64,000 nt of DNA. Origin: Alitta virens (Eukaryota; Annelida; Polychaeta; Phyllodocida; Nereididae). The stretch lies in NCBI GenBank assembly GCA_932294295.1, contig OW028584.1, positions 33,427,969 through 33,491,968 of the forward strand, read 5' to 3'. Below are positions 20,058-32,515 of this stretch, one piece after another. The notes under the pieces are model-generated. The model searched no databases, was not told where the DNA came from, and was given only the letters and a program-made list of their open reading frames with translations. The first letter of the stretch is position 1; every line of letters begins with the position of its first letter. The translations under genes and the position numbers were made by a program.

Positions 20058-23000
20058 TTAATCTAACAACTTCTTTTTTAATGACCGATTTTAAAACAAT
20101 TAAATCTAGTTTTGTGCATAAAAAGACATTTTTAAGTAACCCCGCAGTTAGAAATATGTCATTTTCAGTATGTTTCTACATGTCAAGCCTGTATTGTCAA
20201 GTTACATATTTTGAGAATCATTAAAAGACAAATAATGATGATGGACTCCACAGTTATTGTCACATGCCACATTATTATCCTAAAAAATGCTGTTTAGATG
20301 AAAGCAATATTACAGCAATGTACAATTATGATCGTATAATTTACATAATCACCCATAGCAATGTGGGAAAAGGGGTCATTTTATCTCATTCCACTCAAAT
20401 TATTCACTTACAAATCAAAATCATGCCATATGAAAATAATAAAACTGACATGAGACACCTTAAAAGATAAACGTCAAAATTTCATATACAAGAAAAATTA
20501 CTGGAACATTTCAAGGTAGCTGCTCTGTCACTTTCAGTACACGGAGACTCGCACCTGTACCAATAGATGGTCATGGTCTAGTTACAGAATTGTACATGAA
20601 AGTTCAACAAAAATACACATGTTCATTTCACTTCTGAACCAAATGCTTATACTTTACAGAGTAATAAGAGATGCTCCTTCAATGAGCGTTTTTTAATGAG
20701 TTGAATTTGATATTATTTAAACCGGTTGAAGTTATGAGAATCGTAACTATTTTTGATTACGAACAGCAATTTGTCACAAAAGCTGAATCCTTAGCTATGT
20801 GGCTTGATAGATAGAAAGATTGATAGATAGATAGATAGATAGATAGATAGACAGATAGATAGATGGATAGATAGATAGATACATACATACATACATACAT
20901 ACATATAGATAGATGAGATAGATAGATAGATGGATAGATAAATAGATACATAGATACAGATAGATGCATCGATGTGTATGCAGAGACAGCATTCTAATGT
21001 GGTACACTGTCTTTAGAAAAAAATGGAGAGCTCAGAAATTTTATTTAAAAAAAAAGGAAAAAATAACTTGATGGATGCACAACTTTGAAAAATAAATATG
21101 AACACAACGCAAAAAATAACAGTAACACATTGTGCTATGTAAATTTACAGCAAATTCTATCATAATTCATGTAATTATGCAATTAATGTTTAGGCAATCT
21201 TTTTGAGTATTTTATAATTGTGTTTTCCAGCTCAAACGAAAAACCTAATTTGTAGTGTCATAAAATTTTGTAAGTCAGGCAATTAGCTAGCATGTCAGCC
21301 CAGCGACCTATTTTTCATTGTTTATGTACATGTTTTGCTCGTTTACTAGGAATCGAACCCGGGCACCAGTGGTTGTTAGCCAAGCGAGCTACCAGTGAAC
21401 AGAATAAATAAGTTATCGCGAAGAGGAAACTGGCTAGGAGATTGGTTGAAAGATGATCAAAAATGTTTTGAAACAGAGATTGTCAAAATGATTATAAGAT
21501 TCAAAAATGTTAAAATCCTGTAGACCAGAAATGTATTAAAAGTGGCAAACTTTCTTAGATATATTTTGTCTGCCCCCAGAACGATTACCACCCTATGGCT
21601 TATAAACGTCTGGAAGTTAAAACATGCTTGTGTACTCCTGACAAACAACTTAGGACCCCATTAGGTTATGAGGTCTCGTTCTGAAAGTAATGACCCATAT
21701 AAGGTCTCATTCTGGAAGTTATGACCCATATAAGGTCTCATTCTGAAAGTAATGACCCATATAAGGTCTCATTCTGGAAGTTATGACCCATATAAGGTCT
21801 CGTTCTGAAAGTAATGACCCATATAGTATTTAGTCAGTTTTACTAACTGGATGGACCACATTAGAAATCTGACAAATGTCTAATAAGAGAAGTTAGACAC
21901 AGCGTGTTTCATTATAAATTAATGTAATTTTTATCTCAGTATCACAATGTATTGTTATATATTCTCTATCTTTCATTTGTACCAGCTCGATAAGCATATA
22001 TTATGCTTCTTCTGGTAAATAAACTTACAAACAAACAAACAACCTAACAGACCAGTGACCTAAGTATGGACATTTTTTGCAAGTTTAACAAAATTATTGG
22101 TTAAACTATGTAGGCGATAGGCTGAGTATAGACTCAAGAAATCTTCTCTTAAAATACAGGAGAAATGGATTCATATTTTTTTTAGTTTAGGCAATTTTTC
22201 TGAATTGCCTGCTTGTCAGAACAAGAATTGCGTAAACTCAACAATGAACATCTAATTATTCTGTAATTTCATTGTTAGGCCTTTAATGCTATAGGCTATA
22301 AGAGAAAATTATTAATTTACATTAGATGGGTCGAGCCTAAGTTGGATGGTTGTTTCATCGTTCACCTCATTGCTGGTCTTTGCCTGTCCTAATTAGCTCA
22401 TCAGGTGCAGAAACACAGGATATTAAGCCCTAATTCACCCACCACTCTTTTTCTGTTTATTTGTTTTATTTTTTCCTGTTTTAGCATTCTCTTTACCTAT
22501 TAGTAAATCTGTTTATTTGTATTATTTTTTTCCTGTTTTAGCATTCTCTTTACCTATTAGTAAATCTGTTTATTTGTATTATTTTTTTCCTGTTTTAGCA
22601 TTCTCTTTACCTGTTAGTAAATCTGTTTATTTGTATTATTTTTTTCCTGTTTTAGCATTCTCTTTACCTGTTAGTAAATCTCGCATTCTGTTTCAGACTG
22701 AATACAGTACTCGACTCGCCATCTTTCAAGCCGAAGTGGCCAAAAATTGCAGTCGGTTTAACTGGAAGGAAATATCAAACCAAACAATAAAGAGACAGTT
22801 TTTTTATTTGTGTCAGCTTGGAAAGGGAGCTTTGGCACCGGAAGAAATTAATGAGGTAACAGCGAAACCACAAATGTTAAAATACCATTTCTAAGAATAC
22901 AATACAACTGGTCTGAATGTTGGTTGGGTGGCATCAGTAATTCATTGGTCCAACGTTACCTAATTTGAAATGCCATCTGTGATAGATAATTTGCAAAGCT

Positions 23001-26000
23001 TTCAAGAACATTCATTTATTATAATCACAATTATTATTTTTTCATTCAACAATCATTTTGACTGATTTCAAACAATCGTCCTGCCTCTTTAGAACAATTT
23101 GGTTCTAGAATGACTGCTCCCATTGTCATTTTGACTAATAAAGTAGGCCTAATCTCTTACAAACGAGTTAGTAACATGTTTTGACTAAGAACTCATACTA
23201 AGTCAATATCACTGATGACATAGAGGACAATGACCTTGAGGCTACCCAACAATTAACCTATGAGTCAAAATGGCTACGAAGGGTCAAGCATTCTGGAAAC
23301 AGCCAAAATGTCTACTGGTCGTTCCATGTCAGATAACATGACCATCTCAGATTAATGCAAAATTTGAAATGTATGTCAGCAAAATTTTAAGTTATGATTA
23401 TTGAATTTAGAAAATTGAAAGTCATATTTTGAGTCATTTATGAATTAGCGTAATTTGCAAGAGAAACAGAGCTAAAATTGCTGCTGTCGATTCATTTTAC
23501 GTAGGTTTATCAAAAATGAAAAGCCAAAGATCTATACAAGTGACAAGAAATTTTATGGAATGACCCAACAGAATGAAGGGTTATTCAAAATGTCTGTGTT
23601 ACTAACAGCTTACCCAGAGAGAAGAGTCATAGCTATATTCTTTATAATCGAAATGTAAACTATTTTGTATTCCTATTATCAACAACATTCCTCATATTTC
23701 CTCATTTAAATTCACCTAAATTACAAATATTATTTGTCTGTTTGTCACCAGCTTGACAGACTGACAAGTGAAATGGAGGAAATATACAGCACAGCCAAAG
23801 TATGTCTGGATGACAAATGCATGGACCTTGAACCAGGTAAAAAAAATATTTTAAAGAATTTTAATATTCTAAATGGCAGAAATTAAATAAAACGTTTCCA
23901 TCTTAATTTTTTGGAATGTTCATTCTGAACGTATCTTAAATCAGGATTTTCTAGATTATTCATCTCATAAGACTGGCTAACATAGATAAAAAGAACTGAC
24001 TATGTTAGTCTAAAATTACTATGGGGCATCAGTCATATTAGGGACAATCAAAAACACATATTAAGATATAGGTCAAAAGATCTTCAGTGCAATAGGGTGG
24101 ACCTGCACAGTTTAATCATCTTGTACTTCAGACACCAAGTGGAGCATAGAATGATACATGCATAAGCCTCTCAAAAGCAGGCTTTGTCCAATTTAGAAAT
24201 GCACTGCTAAACTTACATCTTTTTTATGTAATTTCATGTGCTGTTGACTTCAACAAAAAAACTAATAATGAAGCGAGAATGTCAAACTTTAGATCTTTTT
24301 CTTTCCTTTCTGACAAACAACACGTATGTTATGTTTTCTATCTATCTATCTATCATTCTATCTATCTATATATCTATGCCGTTACAATTTCCATTTACAG
24401 GCAATGTTTCATTCATCAATTGTGTTTACTTTGATGCTCCGCAGAAGGTTTGACATCATGGCTGATCCTAAAATCCAGTATTTCTAGAGTGTAGTTCTCT
24501 GTATTCATCATAATAAAGGCCCTAAGCTTCTGTTTTCACTTGTTGTGGAAACTTGTAGCAATGTTCCTGATCAGTTATAACAAAATATTTATTTTTGTCA
24601 AGCAAACTACTAATAGAAACATAGCAGAAAACAGTGAAGTCATGTTATCAATATCAGCTGAAAATTAACGAATGATTCTGCATTACTGTTACTATTACAA
24701 TAAAAAAAATTTTGTTGCAGAGCTGTACAGAATTTTTGCCAAAGAAAAGAACTGGAACAAACTAGAGAAAGTGTGGGAGGGCTGGAGAAATGTCTCCGGG
24801 CGGAAAATTAAGGAAAAATACGAACGTTTTGTGGAACTAAGTAACAAAGTTGCTAAACTTGATGGTATGTTCTTTCACATAATCATGATCTCACAGTTTA
24901 AGATAAACAATTAATTTACCTTAATAATACCTTGTTTGTTTTGTCTAGGACTCTAATAGACTAGGTATTATCACGGAAGGTTCTCCACCAGGCGGCTATA
25001 ACAGAATACTGCAATTTTATTGGCTGAAAAATTTCTCGCCCTCTACTGTGATTGGTTGAAGCAAAGTGCATCCTAGCAGCAGTATTTGTAGTACATTTTT
25101 ATGTATATTTGACATCTTATTGTTCAATTTATTTCTGTTATTTCAATGAGAAAACCATATTTATTGCATCAGTTATGACATACTATGTCTGAAAAACAAA
25201 ATGAGTAATAAGAGGAGAAAGACTTATGTCTTGCTTATTCAGGGCTGCTCAGTGAAAAGACTCCATTGCATTGTCATTAGCACCTTCTGGTTAAGGTCTT
25301 TCATTCTGCTGTGGAAGAACTGCTTACTCTGGAGATATCGTATTTTGCTGAAAGTGTTACTTATTTCTATGTGGTTGTGGTGGTGGATTAGGGCTTTACG
25401 TCCTGTATTTCTGCACCAGTTGGGCTAATTAGGACAGGTAGGGACCATAGCAATGAGACGAAGGATGAAACAGCCATCCAACATAGGCTCTACTGGGAAT
25501 TGAACCCGGGACCCAGTGGTTGGAAGCCCAGCGCGCTACTACTTATTTCTACGAGTGACTAACATAGCTGCAAGGAAGGTGTTATTTAGAGAAGGGGTAT
25601 CTTCCCAATTATGTTTGAATCATTTATGGTTGTTTTTGGGTAATGGGTAATGGTCGATGTCCTGGGGTAATTAATCAATAACGGAGTACCAGTCCTGGGG
25701 TAATTAATCAATAACGGAGTACCAGTCCTGGGGTAATTAATCAATAACGGAGTACCAGTCCTGGGGTAATTAATCAATAATGGAGTACCAGTCCTGGGGT
25801 AATTAATCAATAATGGAGTACCAGTCCTGGGGTAATTAATCAATAATTGAGTACCAGATAAAATGTTCTGACAAATCATCTACCCTCGACAATTTAATGC
25901 ATGGTACAGGTTTTCAAACAAACAAACATCACTGCACGCTTCGCTATTATTCAAATTAAGCTTTACTTTTGGTGAAGCAGTTCTTCATGTGGCAAACGAA

Positions 26001-29000
26001 CAAAATCTGGTGAAGGTCTCCTTGAAAGAAAACTCTATTTTTTTTTTCTTCAAAACAGGATTCAAAGATGAAGGAATGGCATGGAGAAGCAATTACGAAG
26101 CAGACGATTTTGTAGAACAAGTGGAAAAACTTTGGAAAACCGTAAAACCCTTATACCAGCAACTGCATGCGTTTGTCCGAAAACGACTTCGGCAAGTCTA
26201 CAAAGACAATAAGTTCCCTGAATCTGGACATATCCCTGCACACTTGCTTGGTAAAGTATATTTGGGTTTTTGTGCATGTATTAATAAATTTCCCTTTAAA
26301 CACAAATAATTCTGAATATTTTTTTTACTTGGACTTAGTTGTTGGTAACATTCAATTATTTAATAATACAATGTTGAAGTTTTAGCCAATATATTTAATA
26401 ATAGTGCAACTTTATTTGTCACTTTTAATCGAAGTCAAAAATTATTTTATTTTAGCAGCGTAGCGCAGTTATAAACAAACTGTTTTACTATGCAGCCCTG
26501 ACAAACTAACAAATGTAACTATGTGGAGTAGAATACTTCAGACCTGGCTGTTTGAGTCTTTTGACTACCCAGAAAATTGTAATATCGGCTTGAGGGCATT
26601 GCCAAGTCCTCGAAGGTCCTGGGCCTCCACGCGGTGAGGGTGGAAACACTTGGGGTGAAGTCCTCTATCCCCAGTGGCTAAAACAGGACAGTGCGCATTG
26701 CACAAGCTGCTCCAGCTATCCAACCAGACACTTATTGATTTTTTGCATGCTTCTGGTTTCTACTACCAACTATGGATGATCAATCTTGCCCTAGAGAGCC
26801 TCTACACAGCCCACTCAGGTGCTGATGAGGCGTTAAACAATAACACTACTACCACTACATGTGGAATATATTGGTAGAATAATTCAGACCTGGCTGTTGG
26901 AGTCTTTTGACTACCCAGAAAATTGTAACATCGGCTTGACGGCATTGCCAAGTCGATCAATTTATGTTAACCTGGCATTCTCACGGATTATCAGGGTCCT
27001 AAAAAAACATGTCAGATCAGCCCAGTGTTGTTAGCCCAACAATGAGCTGACATGGGCAACATTCGCCATCTTATCGTATCATATTTATAGACCTACATTG
27101 AATTTGTTTGAACTATACAATGTTATATACCTTCTCCAGTCCTTTGTACATGTATTTCTAGGTCTTTCTTTATCTTTCTATATTTCATCAATATGCTTAC
27201 ATGTTTCAAATTTCATATTAACAGAATTTCTCCATCTACATTATCATTATCAAATTTGAATATATTTCTAATTTTCCAAATATGCCAGCTACTGAATGCC
27301 AAACTCATATTTTAAATTAGTAATTTTTAATAACCAAATTTCCAACTAACACAATGAATTTATTTATTTGTTTGACTCTTAGTTTAGTTTAATAACAACT
27401 GTTATTCAATTAATTACAGGAAATATGTGGGCGCAGACATGGATCAACATTTATGACGTCACTAAACCTTTCCCAAAAGCTTCTGCAATCAACGTCACAG
27501 AAACTCTCATTAAGAAGGTCAGTATCTAATTCCGTACCATTTTTGTCAACAAAAATAAGTAAGGCCAAATCAAAATAATGACAAGAACTTAAAGGCTAAA
27601 AGCTCAGTGAAAGTATCTGTGTTTATCAATATGACAATATGACATAAAAGAAGTTCGAAAATCTGTTTCGGCCAGCGACAACATTATCCCAGCCCAACAT
27701 TTTCCCGATGTTAGCCCGACGTTGGCCTGACTTAGACTGCCATTTGGAAAACACAATAGATATAATATCTACAAACATCAATATTTCTTTCAGAAATTCA
27801 ATGCCACAGATATTGTCAAATTAGCGGATGATTTCTTTGTGTCATTGGGACTTCTACCAATGCCTGATTCCTTTTGGAGGGATTCCTTATTCGAAAAACC
27901 AACGGACGGTAGACAGGTTGTATGCCATGCATCAGCTTGGGATTTTTACAACAGGAAAGATTTCAGGTATTGTCTTATTACAACAAAACTTCCATATTTA
28001 TAAGAAGTATATATATAATGACCAAAGCTCACAATATTACTATTGTTAAAGCTAGTAAAATTCATATTAGTTTACTTTCCATCCAACATTTGTTATATTC
28101 TACACCTAAATTATTTTGGTCCTGCCACTTGATACTCTATGTGCACGTTGATTGGCTTTAGCAGAACTGACCAATATCATCCTCCAATATAGATATTTAT
28201 TAGTCCTGTCACATAGTACTCTATGTTGAATGGCCGTTGCAATTAAGCGTATATATTTCGTTTTAAAATTTGATAAATTGACAGCAGATTTTGTAGCATA
28301 GACCTATATCATTGTTTGCTAACATTCGTTGCTAAAAACTTTATTTTTAATTTCTAAATACAGGCTCCTACAATGTACAGACATCACACAACAATACATG
28401 GAAATTACCCACCATGAAATGGGGCACTTGCAATACTTCTTGCAGTACAAACACTTGCCAATTATCTTTAGGGATGGAGCCAATAATGGTCAGTTATATT
28501 ATATTATGTATCATGTATCATACATGCAATTCATGTTAAACTGCAAAAACAGTGAGGCACACTAAGTGTTTTAAAACAAACTACCAATTGTTATGTTATC
28601 AGACTGCAAAAATAGTGAGTCACATTAAGTGTTTTAAAACAAACTACGAATTGTTATGTTATCAGACTGCAAAAATAGTGAGTCACACAGTATTTTAAAA
28701 CAAACTAGCAATTGTCAGTGATTGTTATGTTATCAGACTGCAAAAATAGTGAGGCACACTAGGTGCTTTAAAAAAACTTACCAATTGTTATGTTATCAGA
28801 TCTTAATTTTTACCCTAGCTGTCCATTTAGTACACTTGACTTTGTGATTTGGTAATTGAATTCAGGTAATTGACAAGCGTGACTCAAGAAATTGATGGAG
28901 CAAACTTGCCCAGTTTACTTGTTACATCCGCACGACGTCTGTCCAAAAACAAAAGCTTTCATTATAATGCATTGGATATTTGCTAACACACTTTTAATGA

Positions 29001-30659
29001 ATATCTGGTCATTATAGGCCATTATAGGCCCTATCCTTTAAACCCGGTCAAGTTCCAATTTTATATGACAGCCACTTGGCTTGAAAGTCTTGGGCCTCCT
29101 CAAGGCAAGTCTGGTAACACTGTTGGTGAAGACCTCAAACGCTAGTGACAACACAGGGCTCTGTGCAATGCACAGTCTACAATGGGGAGAAAAGTAACAA
29201 AGACTATAGGGGGCACTACGATCGTAGCACATGAAAAAGCAATAAGATGAGGTCACTACTTATTTGTTACATTTGATGATGTAACAATATATATGACGTC
29301 ATCAAACAATACTTGTCTGCTCTAGCTATCCCATACTTAGCACATACATGAATGCTCTTCATCTGTACATCACTCCACCTCACCGATGCTGCGGACGAGA
29401 TGGGCCGGAGTTGTGTCTCCCTCCGGAGAGAGGGATTCCAATATGTCATATTAACTTATAATTATAATATCACATTTTAACAGGTTTTCATGAAGCAGTG
29501 GGAGACATTGCATACCTGTCAGTGGCAACTCCGGAATACTTGAACAAGATTGGACTTCTAGATAACCTTCCTGAAGGCAATGGTAGGTTATAATATACAG
29601 AATTTTGTTTAAGTATAGCCAACTATCTATTATACAATAACGATTAATTTGGATAAATCTATCTATCAATCTATCTATCTATCACTCTAGTCATGCACTT
29701 TCTGTCCCTATGTATCCATTTATCTTTCTGTCTCTATGTATTTATGTGTCTATCCCTCTATCCATCTATCTGTATATACCTCCCCATCACTCCATCCATC
29801 TATCTATCTGTCTATCTATATATCTATCTATATATCTCTTTCTTTGGTGTTTTTGCAGAGGCAGACCTGAATTTCTTAATGTATATTGCCCTGGACAGAA
29901 TAGCATTCTTGCCTTTTGGATACTTGATCGACCAGTGGAGATGGAGTGTGTTCCAAGGGGACACCAAACCTGACAAATACAATGCTGATTGGTGGGACCT
30001 CAGGTAAGCACTTAAATAAAACATTGATGCTAAAGCACAGAAATTACACAGTAATCAATATGGACAGCTATATTAAAGTAGTATTACAGAGAAAAGAAGA
30101 TAATCATTTATAAATACAGAAGTTCATCTTAATTCATCCTTGCTTTATGATATACAAATTCTTTAGGACCCCTTTGTACGTAGTATGTACCCAAGAAAAA
30201 AAGAACAGAATATTTGACTACCATAATTTGACCTGTAACTCCTCATGAATCTTATTTAATTACTGATATTATTTTAATTACAACTTTTCCAACAATTTTG
30301 ACACCTGAAACAGATGCAATCACCAAGGACTTTCTCCGCCAGTGGCTCGATCAATGGACGATTTCGATCCAGGCGCAAAGTACCATGTTCCTGCCAATGT
30401 ACCATACATCAGGTAAGTTCATTGACTTAGGTTAACCCTGCAAATGAACTAGAGCCCTCTGTAAAAAAAAGATTATTCTAATAATACAGTAAATTTATAC
30501 TGCTATTGAGAGTAAAATATACTCACTGCTGGTTATAGTTATGTAGTAGAGCCTTATTTCAACAATTACTCCAATAATGGAGTTATAACTATCCATCTAT
30601 CCATCTATCTATCTATCTATCCGTCTATCTATCTATCTAAGATTACCCACCTATCTTAG

Positions 30660-30695
<36 letters not shown>

Positions 30696-30844
30696 CCCTA
30701 CCTAGCTACCTATCTATCTATATAACTATCTATCTATCTATCTGTCTATCTATCCATCTATCCATCCATCCATCTATCCATATATCTATATCCCTGTCTA
30801 TCTATCTATCTATCTATCTATCCATCTATCCATCTATCCATCTA

Positions 30845-30879
<35 letters not shown>

Positions 30880-32515
30880 GTCTATCTATTCATCTTTTCT
30901 TTCATTCTTTCTTCGTTCCTAAATTCTTTCATTGTTTCTTTGACATATCTAGGCTTACCACATTTTTAGACAAACTTCTACTAATATTGAGAGTACAATA
31001 TACCCACTGTTGGTAGCAAGTTATGTAGTAGAGCCCTCTGTCAAAAGTCACCGCAATAATGGAATAAACTCTACTCCTATGGAGAGTAAAATGTACTTAC
31101 TGTTGGGAATAAGTTATTCTAAGATATTTTTGTTTTCACATGGTTTTTATTTTGGAGTTTGTGTCACTGAATTGCAGGTATTTTGTGGCTTTCATCCTTC
31201 AATTCCAATTCCACAAAGCCCTATGCGAGATCTCAAACAATACGAAACCGCTACATCGATGTAATATTTACCAGTCGAAAGTCGCTGGAGAAGCTTTAGG
31301 GTAAGTCATTCCAAGCAGACAAGTGCTAAAACACCAGCCCTCCAAGGTTGTCCACATCATTAGAAGCATCCACTCAAGAGAAGGCATCTTGATGTAAGGC
31401 TAGGTCATTCAAACGATATCGAGAGATTGTCTTAAAATTTGGATAGGTCTGCAGAGATATGTTTCTAGTAGACACTCGGTGTCATCACCTCACAGCCCAG
31501 CGACCTAATTATGAACACTCTTCGCGAGTTTACCTAGTTAAACAAAATGATTGGTTAAACTATGTAGGTGATAGGCTTAGTATAGACTTAAGAAATCTTC
31601 TCTCAAAACAAAAGAGAATCATATTTTTTTAGTTTAGGCAATTTTTCTGAATTACCTGCTTGTCAGATAAAGAATTGTGTAAACTCAGCACATGAATGTC
31701 TAATTATTCTGTAATTTCATTGTTAGACCTTTCATACAATAAGCCATCCTATAGACTGTAAGAGAAATTGATTAATTTACTTTAAATGAGTAAACGAGCA
31801 AAAAATGTACGTAATTAGGTCGCTGGGCTGTGAGGTGATGACACACTGTGTGTATGTGAGTTAATTAAATGACTGTAGTAGTCTACTGGTCACAGACAAC
31901 TTTAAAATTCAGCTTTTACATTTATAAATTTATATTATGCCACTATATGGGCACCTTTCATGAGCATCATCCCATCTGGTTGTCGTTCGGATGAGACGTT
32001 AAATTGGTGGTCCCATGTACTCGGTGTATATGCTGAGGCAAGTAAAAGACCCACCAATGGGGTAAATGTGTAACATGGGTGGACTGATCCTCTCTCTCAC
32101 CTCATTATTCAACGCTCGATGGCGGCAATAACTTGCTTTAGATGACTGCACTTCCCATACCTATCTATCTATCTATATATGGTATATTGCCAAAGTTGTT
32201 ATACTATCGCACAATTTCAGAAACATGTTGAAGCTCGGTTACTCCGTACCCTGGCCGCAAGCTCTTAAACAAATCACAGGAACAGAGAAGATGGATGCCA
32301 CAGCTCTGCTTGACTATTTCAAGCCTTTACACGACTGGTTGAAGAAAGAAAATAAAGATGAGATAATAGGATGGGATGATTCGTGTCCACCGGGAAGTTT
32401 CACCAATTCCTATTCGGATTCATCTGCTGCTGTTAAGAGCCCAATTTGCACGAATCCGTTATTTATACTTTTATTTGTGATAATTGCCAACTTCCTTGCC
32501 AAGAAAATTGGTTGA
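19519..32515 (+). CDS. Angiotensin-converting-enzyme-like M2 zinc metallopeptidase, 13 exons, complete
   Basis: Exons 19519-19722, 22697-22855, 23752-23836, 24721-24864, 26059-26250, 27420-27517, 27794-27966, 28364-28488, 29484-29582, 29859-30003, 30314-30412, 31178-31300 and 32221-32515: 1941 nt, 646 residues, all phases consistent. It is a single-domain dipeptidyl carboxypeptidase. A signal peptide ([17 protein letters not shown]) opens it; an in-frame ATG at 19447 would add 24 residues, and CTCTCTGCAG before 19513 may be an acceptor of a 5' UTR exon. Zinc site HHEMGH with the downstream Glu in FHEAVGD. Substrate-binding residues equivalent to human Lys511/His513/Tyr520/Tyr523 in [16 protein letters not shown], Gln in MWAQTW, His in [10 protein letters not shown]. 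All three disulfide pairs are conserved. The tail [20 protein letters not shown] suggests a membrane anchor. Predicted to be extracellular and active. Confidence 0.93.
19785..20118 (+). repeat. Tandem duplication of about 175 bp in ACE intron 1
   Basis: 19785-19945 and 19962-20118 share ATCACTGGGAATTA, TTTTTAAC(T/A)ACCTTTTTT, ATCTAACAACT and AAACAATTAAATC(C/T)AGTTTTGTG in order. The second copy has an expanded T-run at about 20028-20052. Confidence 0.7.
20808..20968 (+). repeat. GATA microsatellite with internal ACAT tract
   Basis: GATA repeats, then ACATACATACAT (20880-20905), then GATA again, in ACE intron 1. Confidence 0.95.
21290..21350 (-). mobile_element. Terminal fragment of the GCCCAGCGACCTA MITE family
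   Basis: GTCAGCCCAGCGACCTA followed by TTTTGCTCGTTTACT matches the reverse complement of the right end of the complete MITE at 31481-31843. Its other half appears to be 22050-22325. Confidence 0.55.
21345..21400 (-). repeat. tRNA-like SINE head fragment
   Basis: The minus strand reads ACTGGTAGCTCGCTTGGCTA (A box) and CCCGGGTTCGATTCC (B box) with tRNA-like spacing. There is no acceptor stem closing as a functional tRNA, so it is a SINE head rather than a tRNA gene. Confidence 0.5.
21665..21826 (+). repeat. 31-bp minisatellite, 5 to 6 copies
   Basis: AGGTCTCATTCTGGAAGTTA followed by TGACCCATATA, alternating with a GTTCTGAAAGTAA variant, so the higher-order unit looks like 62 bp. Confidence 0.85.
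22050..22325 (+). mobile_element. Partial copy of the GCCCAGCGACCTA MITE family
   Basis: Matches 31500-31790 over its length: TTGGTTAAACTATGTAGG, GATAGGCT, AAGAAATCTTCTCT, TTTAGTTTAGGCAATTTTTC, ATTCTGTAATTTCATTGTTAG. Confidence 0.7.
22326..22450 (+). repeat. SINE-like element, head missing
   Basis: GGTCGAGCCTAAGTTGGATG, TTTCATC, TGCCTGTCCTAATTAGC, CAGGTGCAGAAA and TTAAGCCCTAATTCACC match the tRNA-headed copy at 37385-37565 and the minus copy at 25375-25545. Confidence 0.65.
22453..22679 (+). repeat. 57-bp tandem repeat of acceptor-like units before ACE exon 2
   Basis: Four copies of a 57-bp unit containing TTTTTTTCCTGTTTTAG, a good polypyrimidine tract plus AG. The array ends 17 bp before exon 22697. 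See findings. Confidence 0.9.
24339..24380 (+). repeat. Short TATC microsatellite
   Basis: TATC repeats in ACE intron 3. Confidence 0.85.
25375..25545 (-). repeat. tRNA-derived SINE-like element
   Basis: The minus strand reads AGCGCGCTGGGCTTCCAACC and CCCGGGTTCAATTCCCAG (B box) followed by AGAGCCTATGTTGGATGGCT, TTAGCCCA, GGTGCAGAAATACAGGACGT. The same body occurs at 22326-22450 and 37385-37565. Confidence 0.7.
25655..25856 (+). repeat. 33-bp minisatellite, about 6 copies
   Basis: GTCCTGGGGTAATTAATCAA followed by TAACGGAGTACCA, nearly identical copies, in ACE intron 4. The minus-strand open frame across it is a by-product of the 33-bp period. Confidence 0.92.
26527..26955 (+). repeat. Direct repeats flanking a SINE-like insert, ACE intron 5
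   Basis: 26527-26610 and 26873-26955 are about 83-bp direct copies (TCAGACCTGGCTGTT, GAGTCTTTTGACTACCCAG, GGCATTGCCAAGTC). The insert between them contains AAGGTCCTGGGCCTCC and ends GATGAGGCGTTAAACAATAA, words also found in the SINE-like copies near 29080, 31980 and 60610. Confidence 0.65.
28540..28800 (+). repeat. 63-bp tandem repeat, 4 copies, ACE intron 8
   Basis: The unit starts ACTGCAAAAATAGTGAG, continues TAAGTGTTTTAAAACAAACT and ends AATTGTTATGTTATCAG. Copies differ by a few substitutions and one small insertion. Confidence 0.85.
29655..29842 (+). repeat. TATC microsatellite just upstream of ACE exon 10
   Basis: Interrupted TATC repeats ending 17 bp before exon 29859, contributing to its pyrimidine tract. 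Confidence 0.9.
30588..30895 (+). repeat. TATC/TGTC microsatellite, ACE intron 11
   Basis: TATC, CCATC and TGTC repeats about 280 bp upstream of exon 31178. Confidence 0.93.
31481..31843. mobile_element. Complete MITE with long terminal inverted repeats, ACE intron 12
   Basis: GTCATCACCTCACAGCCCAG and CGACCTAATTA at the left are exactly mirrored at the right end (TAATTAGGTCG, CTGGGCTGTGAGGTGATGAC). The interior of about 300 bp has no ORF and matches 22050-22325. The superfamily is not assigned. Confidence 0.8.
31945..32160 (+). repeat. SINE-like repeat (GATGAGACGTTAAATTGG family)
   Basis: TTTCATGAGCATCATCCCA, GGATGAGACGTTAAATTGG, TGCTGAGGCAAGTAAAAGAC and ATGGGGTAAATGT are shared with 60560-60750 and partly with 53385-53480 and (minus) 55140-55265. 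Confidence 0.65.

Noticed and set aside
24393..24450. Possible extra ACE exon (TTTACAG acceptor, frame [16 protein letters not shown], then GTTTGA)
   Set aside because: It would end in phase 0 while the next true exon needs phase 1, it has no counterpart in the M2 family, and its donor is weak.
25586..25879. Minus-strand frame of repeating [11 protein letters not shown]
   Set aside because: Period 33 bp keeps the frame open; it is a minisatellite in an ACE intron.
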